In this document: positions 7,162-15,326 of the stretch, in pieces
Position numbering within the stretch: the stretch's first letter is position 1
Layout of the letters: each line of letters starts with the position of its first letter
From: Candidatus Gastranaerophilales bacterium
GTDB lineage: Bacteria > Cyanobacteriota > Vampirovibrionia > Gastranaerophilales > Gastranaerophilaceae
Length of the DNA: 15,978 nt
Direction: 5' to 3'
NCBI GenBank assembly: GCA_910587245.1
Contig: CAJULX010000037.1
Span: 1 to 15,978 of the forward strand
Translations under genes and position numbers: made by a program
The notes under the pieces: model-generated
The model's database searches: none
What the model was told of the DNA's origin: nothing
Seen by the model: only the letters and a program-made list of their open reading frames with translations

Positions 7162-9892
7162 TCACTGCTCCTGATGTATTTGCTTTTTCCATATATAAAT
7201 GCTGGTCTTTATTCTTTTTGCCGATAAAGATTTGTGCCAAAAGGGTAGCGCCGATAAGAACACCTGCAACAGGGGCAAAAATTCTCATCCAGGTTTTGAA
7301 ATTATACTTCTGGCTTGCATTTTCAAACGCAAAATCTTTCAGAGATTTGCCCACTTTTTGATATTTTATTGAATCGGGCTGGATTAAAGTTTCTTCAAAT
7401 GCCTTTTTAATTATACCATTTTTTACATTAATTTCATCACAAACGGTGAAAAATTCTTTATTGTTATCCCATGCTTTTTTACATAATGTATTTGCAGAAT
7501 TTATATAGTCTGCAACGGCAAGTGTATCGGAATGACCGCCGCTGCCTGCAATCATTTTATGCTGAGCGCCGCGTGAACCTATTGCCATTAAGGAGCCTCT
7601 GGTTTCATCCAAACTTTTAATAAGATTTTCATTACCGCTGATTGCTTTTATTGTTTCTTCGCTTAAAGGCTGGTTGAATAATAAATCGTTCAATCTTCTG
7701 TAATATAAACCGTTACCGTGGATATAGTTTGTATTTGCAAAATCGGCAGGAGTAGATTTATGAAGAATTTTTCTTGCATCGGCAACAAATTCTTCATAGC
7801 TTTGAGCTACGGGATTTGTTTTTTGAAGAGCTTCCCACTGGCCTTTTAATGTACCGTCGTTTATTCTCTTTTCTAAATCCGCAATAAGTAATATTCTGTT
7901 ATTTGTAGCGTCAATTCCGGGGAATGCTTCAGCTGCCCATTTTTCAATATCTGCTACAAAACCGTAAGAATGTTTTGCCGCATCACTTGACATATCAATA
8001 AGAGTTTTTAATTGAGGGTCAAGCTCGGCAGACGCTTTATTCAATGTTTTATTTGCATTCTCAATTAATTTATCGATAATCTCGGTTCTTTTTGCTTCGC
8101 TGAGTGCGGGGGCTTTAGCAAGTTTTTGAATAAATGCTTCAAATTTGCCTGAATCTTTTGAAATGTCTTCAATCGCATTTTGCAGGTATTCAGAAGCGTA
8201 TTCCGCATTATTTCTCATAAGGTCTAATTGTTTTTTATCAGGCTTTGCAACATCAAAAACACAATCTACAATATTAAAGTATTCTTTACCGAATGCAAGC
8301 TCCATTGATTTTGCAATTTCTTCAATACCTGAAAGTGAAGCGCTTATCTGTCTTGCATTTTTGTAATTGGCTTCAACTTTCTGCATAAATGCGGGAGCAA
8401 ATTTTTTCTTGCTGTCTTGAATAAAGTTTTTAAATACGCTTGATGTATCATCTAAAAATTCATAAGGAACCGCAGCAAGGCGTTTTTTTGTTTCAATGCC
8501 GCCGAGTGTGCCTTCCGCATTTTTTACAATTTCATTAAATGCGCTTTCGGTTCCCTGTTTGATACTTTCCATTATCTGCGGAATGCTTCTTGTTTCATCC
8601 GCATTTTTCAGACAGCTTGCAATATATTGATTTTGAAGAGCTGAGAGCGCCTCGGTTTCAACGGTTTTAACCCCTGTATCAATAATGAGTATTTCGTTTT
8701 TCTTTAAAGATTCAAGAATACTTTCGCCGTCATATGAAATTAGGCCTTGTTTTACATTTTGTACGGTCTCATCTAACGCTTCCCGTAATTTTGTTTTTTG
8801 AATTCTTACTTCCGCAGTGCCTGAAGAGAAGGTATCGGCAGTTTTTATAACAAGCGAATCTCCGTCTTCTCTTGCATTTTTAACAAATAAATCAAACATA
8901 TCGGAAGAGAGGGTTTTCTCATCAACGGAGCTTGCAAAAAGCATTTCCAAATCTTCCTTAATCTGAGGAGCAAGATTCGGGAATTTAGCGGAAATTTTAC
9001 CGTCTTCAACAGCATTTACGGGGTTGAAAGCCTCTGTAAGAGAATTAAAGAAATCATCATCAACGGAATTAACGCCTTTTGTGTACTGTTTTATGATTTT
9101 AGAGCCTGTTTCTCTGTCAAAAAGCGGATTTGAAGCTTTATGGTTCACAACTTTAGAGAAATTCTCAGCTTTTCTTTCGGCAGAATTTATACCGTGTTTA
9201 ATAATTGCACCGTCGGCATATTTTTCAATTCCGTTACATATTAAGGCAGTTAAAACAGGGGTTGCAACACCAACCGTTAACATATTTAATGTTCTTCCCT
9301 GCAAGCCGATTTTTCTTCTTAATTCTTTAGCATATTCTCTTCTGTATTCCATATCTTTCGGAAGGTTGAGATTATCCGCCAGTTTATCAAGTTCTTCATC
9401 GGTTTCTAATGCGGGAATATACTGGTTATCAAGAAGCAGGTCTTTCTTTCTTCCCATAGAATCAACATATTTTTGGTTAATATCTATACCAAAGCGCGCT
9501 TTTATGGGAGCCGCGATAAACATTTTCTGCCATAAATGCATCATGGAAAGGAATACGCCTGCACCTGCAAATTCCATTAATTTTGCTTTCGGGGTGCTTT
9601 TTTTGGTTAAAAGATAGGTTGCAATTCCAAGTGCGCCAAACTTCATGCCTAAATCGTTCATTCTTCCTAAAGAACAATCGTCGCTTTCGCCATCTTTTAA
9701 GGCTTTTGTAAGTTTTACAACATCTTTGCCTAAATCGGTAACGGCAGAGCCCGCTTTTTCTATTGGGTTCTGGTGAACAAGATAACCTTTAGGATTTTGA
9801 GCTGATTTTGTATTTGAGTATGTGAAAAAATGCTCAAACAATTTTTGCTCATAAGCTTGCATATTTACGTTATTAGAGGAATTGTTTATCAT
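7148..9892 (-). CDS. Large membrane protein of unknown function (914 aa)
   Basis: I do not recognise this family. The protein has no signal peptide. It has two hydrophobic segments near the N-terminus (about 81-95 and 105-128), a third at about 203-220, and a fourth near the C-terminus (about 871-890) followed by a short basic, polar tail. The roughly 650 residues between the third and fourth segments are polar, rich in Ala, Lys, Glu and Asn, and look mostly alpha-helical; no catalytic motif stands out. The arrangement of hydrophobic segments matches that of the 413-residue upstream neighbour, with which it shares weak similarity. The ATG overlaps the neighbour's stop by one base (TAATG) and has Shine-Dalgarno GGAG at 9898-9901. 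Its 3' end overlaps the 624-aa GH13 gene by 14 bases. It may anchor or organise the two glucan enzymes at the membrane, but this is inferred from gene order alone. Confidence 0.8.
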   Translation of the reverse strand: MINNSSNNVNMQAYEQKLFEHFFTYSNTKSAQNPKGYLVHQNPIEKAGSAVTDLGKDVVKLTKALKDGESDDCSLGRMNDLGMKFGALGIATYLLTKKSTPKAKLMEFAGAGVFLSMMHLWQKMFIAAPIKARFGIDINQKYVDSMGRKKDLLLDNQYIPALETDEELDKLADNLNLPKDMEYRREYAKELRRKIGLQGRTLNMLTVGVATPVLTALICNGIEKYADGAIIKHGINSAERKAENFSKVVNHKASNPLFDRETGSKIIKQYTKGVNSVDDDFFNSLTEAFNPVNAVEDGKISAKFPNLAPQIKEDLEMLFASSVDEKTLSSDMFDLFVKNAREDGDSLVIKTADTFSSGTAEVRIQKTKLREALDETVQNVKQGLISYDGESILESLKKNEILIIDTGVKTVETEALSALQNQYIASCLKNADETRSIPQIMESIKQGTESAFNEIVKNAEGTLGGIETKKRLAAVPYEFLDDTSSVFKNFIQDSKKKFAPAFMQKVEANYKNARQISASLSGIEEIAKSMELAFGKEYFNIVDCVFDVAKPDKKQLDLMRNNAEYASEYLQNAIEDISKDSGKFEAFIQKLAKAPALSEAKRTEIIDKLIENANKTLNKASAELDPQLKTLIDMSSDAAKHSYGFVADIEKWAAEAFPGIDATNNRILLIADLEKRINDGTLKGQWEALQKTNPVAQSYEEFVADARKILHKSTPADFANTNYIHGNGLYYRRLNDLLFNQPLSEETIKAISGNENLIKSLDETRGSLMAIGSRGAQHKMIAGSGGHSDTLAVADYINSANTLCKKAWDNNKEFFTVCDEINVKNGIIKKAFEETLIQPDSIKYQKVGKSLKDFAFENASQKYNFKTWMRIFAPVAGVLIGATLLAQIFIGKKNKDQHLYMEKANTSGAVNGNK

Positions 9893-11133
9893 TAATTCTC
9901 CACATAATCTTTTTTGTAATCAATCTGGCTTTCGGAGGGTTTTTTATCGATTTTATAGCCGCGTTTAACATTCAAAAGACCGAGAACGGTAGACGCTGCA
10001 GCACCTATTATTAAGCCTCTGCCTACAAGTTTGGATTTTACGGATGTACCGTTCCATAAAGATTTTGATGCATCTTTTAAGGTTCTTGCAAAATCAACGG
10101 GAACTTTTGTTATAAACTGCTTAAGCGTAGGCTTTTTGGTGAAGCTGCCGAAGTTTGCAAAATCTTTCTGAGCTGCAAGGGCTACACCGGTTGCGGCCCA
10201 GAGGAATGAAGAAATGCTCTTGGCTGCCATAGCTTTTGTTAAAGCTTTTGTAATTAAAGGCTGAACTACCTGATCGGGAGCATTTAAAGGCTCATCGCAG
10301 CCGAGTTTTTTCTTTGCAATGTTATCATAATATTGATATCTGTTGCCTTCTTCTTCGCCCTGTTTATTAATTAAATCCCATCTCGGGAAATCAACACTTT
10401 CAAATACTCTGTGGAATTCGGTTGAAGTTTTTTCTTTACCGTCTTCAGGAAGCTCGCTTATTACTTTCTTATAAGGCATTGCCATATCTACACCAGTTAA
10501 AGCTTCCGTGCCTTTTTCCATAATTTTGCCGCCGAGCCATTTCATAGCGGCACAGAAAACAACACCCAATGCGGCGCTTTTGCCTATCATTTTAGAAGCT
10601 TTTGCATCGGAGGGGTTGAAGAATTTACTTGCGGCTACCGTTGTTGCAACCATCATAACGGAGCCGACGATATACGGAATCATGCCTAAAGACAAATATT
10701 CATAGAAATTGCTGTTTTTTGAGCCTTTCATGCCTTTTGGCGCATATGAAAAGATACTTTTTGTAATTTTATCGGCTACAATTCTTGCACCTGTTAAAGG
10801 AGTCTTTTTAATTATATGGTCTTCACTCCCATGGTTAGATTCTCCTTCAATAAAATATCCTGAAGGTACGGCACCTACACCCTCTATATAGGCTGAAGCG
10901 GGCTTGGATATTGTTTGAGTCTGCTTTAATTCAGGCGCATAGCCTTGTGTGGTTTGAAGAGGAGCCTGAACTTGAGCTTTCGGGGCGGCATTCTGTACAT
11001 TGACATTCTGCACGGGGGCAGGCTGAGCCTGATTGTTTACACCGTTATTTGCATTTACATAAGCAGCGTTCAGGTTTGAAATCCCCTTAAATGCTTGTAA
11101 ATTATTTATATTCTGCTTTATTGATAATGTCAT
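9892..11133 (-). CDS. Membrane protein of unknown function, first gene of GH13 cluster (413 aa)
   Basis: No known family is recognised. Residues 1-20 form a leader with the elements L-S-I-K-Q-N-I-N-N and A-F-K-G. About 20-75 is a low-complexity Gln/Asn/Ala/Pro/Val stretch that is probably disordered. Hydrophobic segments lie at about 148-169, 183-202, 302-321 and 370-388, and the C-terminal tail is charged. I place the start at ATG 11133 and not at the in-frame GTG at 11157. The TATAAT box at 11161-11166 puts the predicted transcript start inside that GTG's codons, and GGAAG at 11142-11146 sits 8 bases before the ATG. The stop codon TAA shares its last base with the ATG of the 914-aa gene, so the two are cotranslated. 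As the promoter-proximal gene of a set with two GH13 enzymes, it likely serves the same process. Confidence 0.8.
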   Translation of the reverse strand: MTLSIKQNINNLQAFKGISNLNAAYVNANNGVNNQAQPAPVQNVNVQNAAPKAQVQAPLQTTQGYAPELKQTQTISKPASAYIEGVGAVPSGYFIEGESNHGSEDHIIKKTPLTGARIVADKITKSIFSYAPKGMKGSKNSNFYEYLSLGMIPYIVGSVMMVATTVAASKFFNPSDAKASKMIGKSAALGVVFCAAMKWLGGKIMEKGTEALTGVDMAMPYKKVISELPEDGKEKTSTEFHRVFESVDFPRWDLINKQGEEEGNRYQYYDNIAKKKLGCDEPLNAPDQVVQPLITKALTKAMAAKSISSFLWAATGVALAAQKDFANFGSFTKKPTLKQFITKVPVDFARTLKDASKSLWNGTSVKSKLVGRGLIIGAAASTVLGLLNVKRGYKIDKKPSESQIDYKKDYVEN

Positions 11134-11160
11134 TAAACAGACTTCCGAAACTAACACACA

Positions 11161-11166
11161 ATTATA
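11161..11166 (-). promoter_or_regulatory. -10 box of the four-gene minus-strand cluster
   Basis: Read on the minus strand this is a perfect TATAAT. It lies in the 183-base divergent region and would start transcription near 11154, about 20 bases before the ATG of the 413-aa gene. That leaves a short leader containing GGAAG as ribosome-binding site. No good -35 box is seen at 16-18 bases; an ATGACA on the same strand (11196-11191) is 24 bases away, which is too far. Confidence 0.5.
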
Positions 11167-11303
11167 TAAAGGAACGTAAAACTATTTTTTTGTCATCATG
11201 GATTTTAAAAAACGGAAAAAATTTACATTGTTTAACATATCGGTCTGCGGGTCAAATTTTTACATCGGGTTTTATATTTCAGGCAAAAATTATAAAAATG
11301 ATG

Positions 11304-11309
11304 TAAAAT
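11304..11309 (+). promoter_or_regulatory. -10 box giving a probably leaderless NTPase-rsmG mRNA
   Basis: TAAAAT ends exactly 7 bases before the ATG at 11317, the same geometry as the promoter at 267-272. Over the 16 bases from -10 box to ATG the two sites agree at 14 positions. There is no Shine-Dalgarno sequence before this ATG. No clear -35 box is present, and the upstream TG directly abuts the -10 box without the usual intervening base. Confidence 0.5.
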
Positions 11310-11316
11310 ATTATTT

Positions 11317-13779
11317 ATGGATGAAAATTTTACAAAATTTAACAGTAACATCTTGAATAAAATTACAAATTTTATAAATCCCCAAGACGGGGTACCCGAG
11401 GCTGATATATTATATATATCAGGGTTTCAGGGCTCAGGAAAAAGCGAAATCGTTAATATGGCTCTGAAAGAAATTAACGAAGATATTCTTTTATTTCGCC
11501 ATTTATGCTTTGAAAACAGCGTTATAGACGACTTTTTGCTCGGGTTTTACGACACACTGCGCTATTATTCGTTAAGTAAAAAAATTAATTTAAAAAAGGG
11601 GCTTTCTGAAAATTTTGCGCAAAAAGTAAGTTTTTATTTTAAAAATCTTGATAAAAAATGCCTTATTATTATTGATAATTTTGAAATAATAGCCGCAAAT
11701 TCGGGAATAATAGACTTTTTAGCACACCTTGCAAAATATGAAAATGTTAAATTGATATTAATATCAAGGATTTTAAATCCGGAATTTTTTGAAAATAAAA
11801 ATTTAAACCACGAAATTATAGAAATTCCGACAAATGATTATTTTACCTTCAAACTCAAGGTGCAGGATACTTTGAGTGTATATATAGAAGATGATATTGA
11901 AAAATTTTACAATGCGACAAAAGGATATGAATTATATCTTCAAATGACGCTAAGATATATTTTGACCGTAAATTCAAGCCTCACGGAATTTATGGAAGAA
12001 TTTAAAAAAAGAAATCTCGAATTTGAAGATTTTCTGCTGTCAAAGATTGTATCTCTTGTTCCGCCAATATATCTGCCGTTTTTACAAAATATGTCATGTT
12101 TGAATCATTCCGTTAAAATAGCATTTATAGAGCATTACGGGCTTGGCGACACATCTTTGATTAATTATTTATACAAAAAAATGCTGATTTCAAAATTTGA
12201 TGATGAAATATACCTGAAAGACTATTTAAAACAGTATTTTCTCTCAAATCTTTCGGTTAAAGAAAAGGCGGATAATTATAAAAATTTAGTAAAAGTTTAT
12301 GAAAACGAACTGGCTAAAAGCCCGAAAGACAGGCTTTTGAGGCTATCAAGGGAAAGTATCCGAAAACAAATAGATTTTATCAAAGGAAAAATTCCAAATA
12401 TAAGCAACGCTCAAACCATTTCGGCAGGAGGCTTTTCAGGCAGCACAAACGCCTTTTCATACATAAAACAGGCGGAAAGTGCTTCTGTTCCTTGGTATGC
12501 AAGGCTTGCAAAATTAAGAAAAAAAGGATTTGAAGAACCTGAAAATATTGCCGCACAAGAAAATACGGGAAATTATACCGCACAAAACAATGTTATTTCG
12601 GGTGAAGAAATTTTAAGCGAAGAAGAACGTATTTTAATTGAACAATTCAGAAAAAATAAAGCTGAAAATACTGATAAACAAGACTTAAAGACAGATTGTA
12701 AAAGCATTATAAATAAGGCGCAGGAATTTGAAGAAAAATTTGATTATCAGGGCGCAATTCGGGTTTTAAAAGATTTTCTTGAGAGCTTTTCATCAAAAAA
12801 TATGCCGCTTGATATAAAAAATATTTATCTGGAATTAGCCAAAAATTATAATAAGATTAATAATTTTGAAGATGCATTGAATAATTTTCAGGGTGCACTT
12901 GAAATTTGTAAAGAAAATGATGATAAGGCGGGGATTGTTGATATAAAACTGTTAGAGGCAGATTTGTATAAAAAACTGTACCGTCTTGAAAAAGCAAAAA
13001 ATACATTAAAAGAAGCAGTGCAAACAGGCGTGGAAGTTTCTGAAAGTGGCACTGCAAAAGCCTTTTTATCCCTTGGTGAAATATATGAAATGGAAAATGA
13101 TTACAAATCAGCCTTTGAAAATTACCAAAAAGCGGAAGAATTTGCGCTAAAAACAGCTCAAAACGATGATGGCGAGAGGGCTTTGCTTTCAGAAATTTAT
13201 TACCGCACGGCAGCCTTGTATGATGACGGACAAAATACCGAAAAATCGCTTGAATACTATCAAAAAAGTATTGAAAACTCCTATAATTCAAGCGGAGAAA
13301 AAGCGGGAGAGTTTCTATCAGCCTCTTATGCAAATACGGGGCTTATTTACCTTGAATTATGGAATGAAACTGGAGAGGAAAAATACCGCAAAAACGCCTC
13401 TGACAGCTTAATTTCAGCTCTTGAAGAAGATAAAAGGGCAGAAAATTTCAACGGTATTTACACTATCTGCAGACAATTAACAAAGATTTACGGCAGCTCA
13501 GACAGTGCAAAAACACTTGAATACTTGAATTTGGCACTTGAATCATCTAAAAAACTTAACGACAGCTTTAAGATAGCCATCTCACACCTTGAAACAGGCG
13601 ATTATTATTATAATTTACAGGAAAATGTCTTTGCCCTTAAAAACTACCTTGAAGCTGAAAAAGCACTTGGTAAAAGCATTTCAGAGGAAAACAAGGAACG
13701 CATTACAACAAGAATTAACGATATGAAAATCAAAATGGAAAATTTTGAATTTGAAGAGATTTTAAAAGAATATGAATAA
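11317..13779 (+). CDS. P-loop NTPase with TPR-rich C-terminal half (STAND-like, 820 aa)
   Basis: Residues 1-310 form a nucleotide-binding module. The Walker A motif is G-F-Q-G-S-G-K-S at 36-43. The Walker B strand is L-I-I-I-D with D120, then N-F-E. A strand K-L-I-L-I-S-R at 145-151 resembles a sensor. A helical, winged-helix-like part follows at about 240-310. Residues 360-460 are polar and probably a flexible linker. From about 465 to 790 there are repeated helical pairs with TPR signatures, such as the segments ending in A-L-N-N-F-Q-G-A-L and S-L-E-Y-Y-Q-K-S-I. This is the layout of STAND-type signalling ATPases such as MalT, but no DNA-binding domain or effector domain is present at either end. 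It is probably a cytoplasmic ATP-driven scaffold or sensor with an unknown partner. Its stop overlaps the rsmG start by 8 bases, so the two are cotranslated. The NTPase and TPR calls are firm; the STAND placement is likely. Confidence 0.85.
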   Translation: MDENFTKFNSNILNKITNFINPQDGVPEADILYISGFQGSGKSEIVNMALKEINEDILLFRHLCFENSVIDDFLLGFYDTLRYYSLSKKINLKKGLSENFAQKVSFYFKNLDKKCLIIIDNFEIIAANSGIIDFLAHLAKYENVKLILISRILNPEFFENKNLNHEIIEIPTNDYFTFKLKVQDTLSVYIEDDIEKFYNATKGYELYLQMTLRYILTVNSSLTEFMEEFKKRNLEFEDFLLSKIVSLVPPIYLPFLQNMSCLNHSVKIAFIEHYGLGDTSLINYLYKKMLISKFDDEIYLKDYLKQYFLSNLSVKEKADNYKNLVKVYENELAKSPKDRLLRLSRESIRKQIDFIKGKIPNISNAQTISAGGFSGSTNAFSYIKQAESASVPWYARLAKLRKKGFEEPENIAAQENTGNYTAQNNVISGEEILSEEERILIEQFRKNKAENTDKQDLKTDCKSIINKAQEFEEKFDYQGAIRVLKDFLESFSSKNMPLDIKNIYLELAKNYNKINNFEDALNNFQGALEICKENDDKAGIVDIKLLEADLYKKLYRLEKAKNTLKEAVQTGVEVSESGTAKAFLSLGEIYEMENDYKSAFENYQKAEEFALKTAQNDDGERALLSEIYYRTAALYDDGQNTEKSLEYYQKSIENSYNSSGEKAGEFLSASYANTGLIYLELWNETGEEKYRKNASDSLISALEEDKRAENFNGIYTICRQLTKIYGSSDSAKTLEYLNLALESSKKLNDSFKIAISHLETGDYYYNLQENVFALKNYLEAEKALGKSISEENKERITTRINDMKIKMENFEFEEILKEYE

Positions 13780-14428
13780 TTTTCTGGATAAAAAAAGAAT
13801 AGAAATCATTGAAAAAAATTTAGGCTTAAAATTAACCGCAGAGCAAATTTTAACCCTTAATAAATGGAGTGAAATTTTTACGGATTATAATTCTCATACA
13901 AATTTGATGAGTAAAAATGAAACGGTTAATTTATTTGAAAAACACGTCTATGACAGTCTTTCAATTGTTCTGTGGGGTGGATTTGCAAAATTTCAAAACG
14001 GCGGAAAGTTAATGGATATAGGCACAGGGGGCGGATTTCCGTCAGTAATCCTTGCAATTACTTTTCCTGATTTAACGGTATTTGCAAACGATTCCAGAAT
14101 TAAAAAAATCAAATTTATTGAGCTTGCTAAGCAGGAACTCAGCTTAACAAATCTTAATATTTTATACGGCAGAGCGGAAGAAATTTCGCCTGTATATGCC
14201 AATATTACTACATTTAGAGCCGTAGGAAAAATTAAAGATATTTTCCCGCTGGCTAAAAGGCACACTATACAAGGCGGAAAGATTGTTTTTTATAAGGCAA
14301 AGGATGTTAAAACCGAGATTGACGAAGCTTTAAGCTTGTTTAAAAATTTAAAAACCTTTGATATTGTACCATACAAACTTCCGATGGATGTTGAAACCAC
14401 CCGAAATCTTGCAATATTAAATGTTTAG
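13772..14428 (+). CDS. rsmG: 16S rRNA (guanine527-N7)-methyltransferase RsmG
   Basis: RsmG (GidB) uses S-adenosylmethionine to methylate N7 of G527 in 16S rRNA, next to the decoding site; loss of this activity gives low-level streptomycin resistance in several bacteria. At 218 residues it has the normal length. The SAM-binding loop D-I-G-T-G-G-G-F-P is at 82-90. Family landmarks include Y-N-S-H-T-N-L-M at 39-46, the K-H-V-Y-D-S-L segment at 57-63 and T-F-R-A-V at 147-151. The ATG lies inside the last codons of the NTPase gene (shared ATGAATAA), and no strong Shine-Dalgarno site is present, so translation is probably coupled. Convergent with the ROK kinase gene, with only 16 bases between the stops and no hairpin terminator visible. 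In many bacteria rsmG sits beside mnmG or parAB; that context is absent here. Confidence 0.96.
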   Translation: MNNFLDKKRIEIIEKNLGLKLTAEQILTLNKWSEIFTDYNSHTNLMSKNETVNLFEKHVYDSLSIVLWGGFAKFQNGGKLMDIGTGGGFPSVILAITFPDLTVFANDSRIKKIKFIELAKQELSLTNLNILYGRAEEISPVYANITTFRAVGKIKDIFPLAKRHTIQGGKIVFYKAKDVKTEIDEALSLFKNLKTFDIVPYKLPMDVETTRNLAILNV

Positions 14429-14444
14429 ACAGATATAAAGCAGA

Positions 14445-15326
14445 TTAAATCTTATTCAATGCAAGCAGCGAAGCGCCTATTAAACCTGCAAAATTACCGG
14501 CAGAAGCGTGTTTTACAACAACAGGCATCGTTACAATTTCCTTGTTTGCAAGGTTTTGAACATATTCAACATCCACAAATTCAGCCATAGAACCGCTTAA
14601 CACCACAATTTCCGTATCAAAAATATCATTTAACCCGATAAGCCCGTCTGCTAAGTGTCTTTGCCATATATCGAGCGCCAGAATACAGCCTGCATCATTA
14701 TTTTTGGCATTTTCTATAATCTGATATGTTGTTAAATCACGGTTAAGGATGTCTCTATAGGTTAAAGCAAGCCCCCTGCCTGAGGTATAGGCTTCAAAAC
14801 AATCAAAAGTGCCGCAGGTACAGGGTCTTCTACGTTCAATCGACATTTTAAAATGCATTTCGCCCGCCGCACCTGACTTTCCCTTTAATAATGCGTTATT
14901 GATTATAATACCGCCGCCAACGCCCGTTCCTAAAGTCAGTGTAATTGAGTGCTTGGCGCCTTTTGCCGCCCCCACGGTATGTTCCGCCCATGCTGCACAA
15001 TTGGCATCATTCTCAACAAATACGGGCAATTTCGGGGATAATTCCTGAAAATTAATATCAGAATACCCCTCAACCATATTTGCCGTGGAACTTAAAATTT
15101 TTGTATTTTCATTATTAACAGCGCCCGCAGTAGCTAAAGCCACAATTGACGAGGTTTTTCCCTGATTTTCAATAATTTGGGATAAAGTTTCCTTAATACC
15201 TTCAACCGATTTTGGAGTGGCGTATTTAACGGGAAGAGTGAGGATTTCACCGTTTTGATTTACAATAGCAGCATAAATTTTCGTTCCGCCGATATCAATT
15301 CCAAGAGCTGTTTTTTCAGTATTCAT
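14445..15326 (-). CDS. nanK: ROK-family sugar kinase, probably N-acetylmannosamine kinase
   Basis: ROK-family kinases phosphorylate sugars at the 6-position using ATP. The ATP-binding loop D-I-G-G-T-K is at 11-16, the catalytic base D107 sits in E-N-D-A-N-C, and a second phosphate loop L-G-T-G-V-G-G-G is at 132-139. The structural zinc site is H158 with C169, C171 and C176 (C-T-C-G-T-F-D-C-F-E); the usual Gly before the last Cys is Asp here. Length 293 is normal. The gene's ATG overlaps the nanE stop (ATGA), so the two make one operon. NanE produces GlcNAc-6-P from ManNAc-6-P, and the natural partner reaction is phosphorylation of ManNAc, hence nanK. By sequence alone a glucokinase or another ROK hexokinase cannot be excluded. 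No clear Shine-Dalgarno site precedes the start, again consistent with coupling. Confidence 0.85.
   Translation of the reverse strand: MNTEKTALGIDIGGTKIYAAIVNQNGEILTLPVKYATPKSVEGIKETLSQIIENQGKTSSIVALATAGAVNNENTKILSSTANMVEGYSDINFQELSPKLPVFVENDANCAAWAEHTVGAAKGAKHSITLTLGTGVGGGIIINNALLKGKSGAAGEMHFKMSIERRRPCTCGTFDCFEAYTSGRGLALTYRDILNRDLTTYQIIENAKNNDAGCILALDIWQRHLADGLIGLNDIFDTEIVVLSGSMAEFVDVEYVQNLANKEIVTMPVVVKHASAGNFAGLIGASLLALNKI

Noticed and set aside
9024..9617. Open plus-strand frame of 197 codons
   Set aside because: It lies fully antisense to the 914-aa membrane-protein gene, which has good start signals and coupled neighbours. Its residues mirror the complement of that gene and it has no start signals of its own.
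11134..11157. Upstream GTG start for the 413-aa protein
   Set aside because: The predicted transcript starts near 11154, so the GTG would not be fully transcribed, while the ATG at 11133 has GGAAG at a usable distance.
12857..13333. Open minus-strand frame of 158 codons
   Set aside because: Antisense to the TPR region of the NTPase gene; its Leu/Phe/His-rich composition is typical of a complement of Lys/Glu-rich coding.
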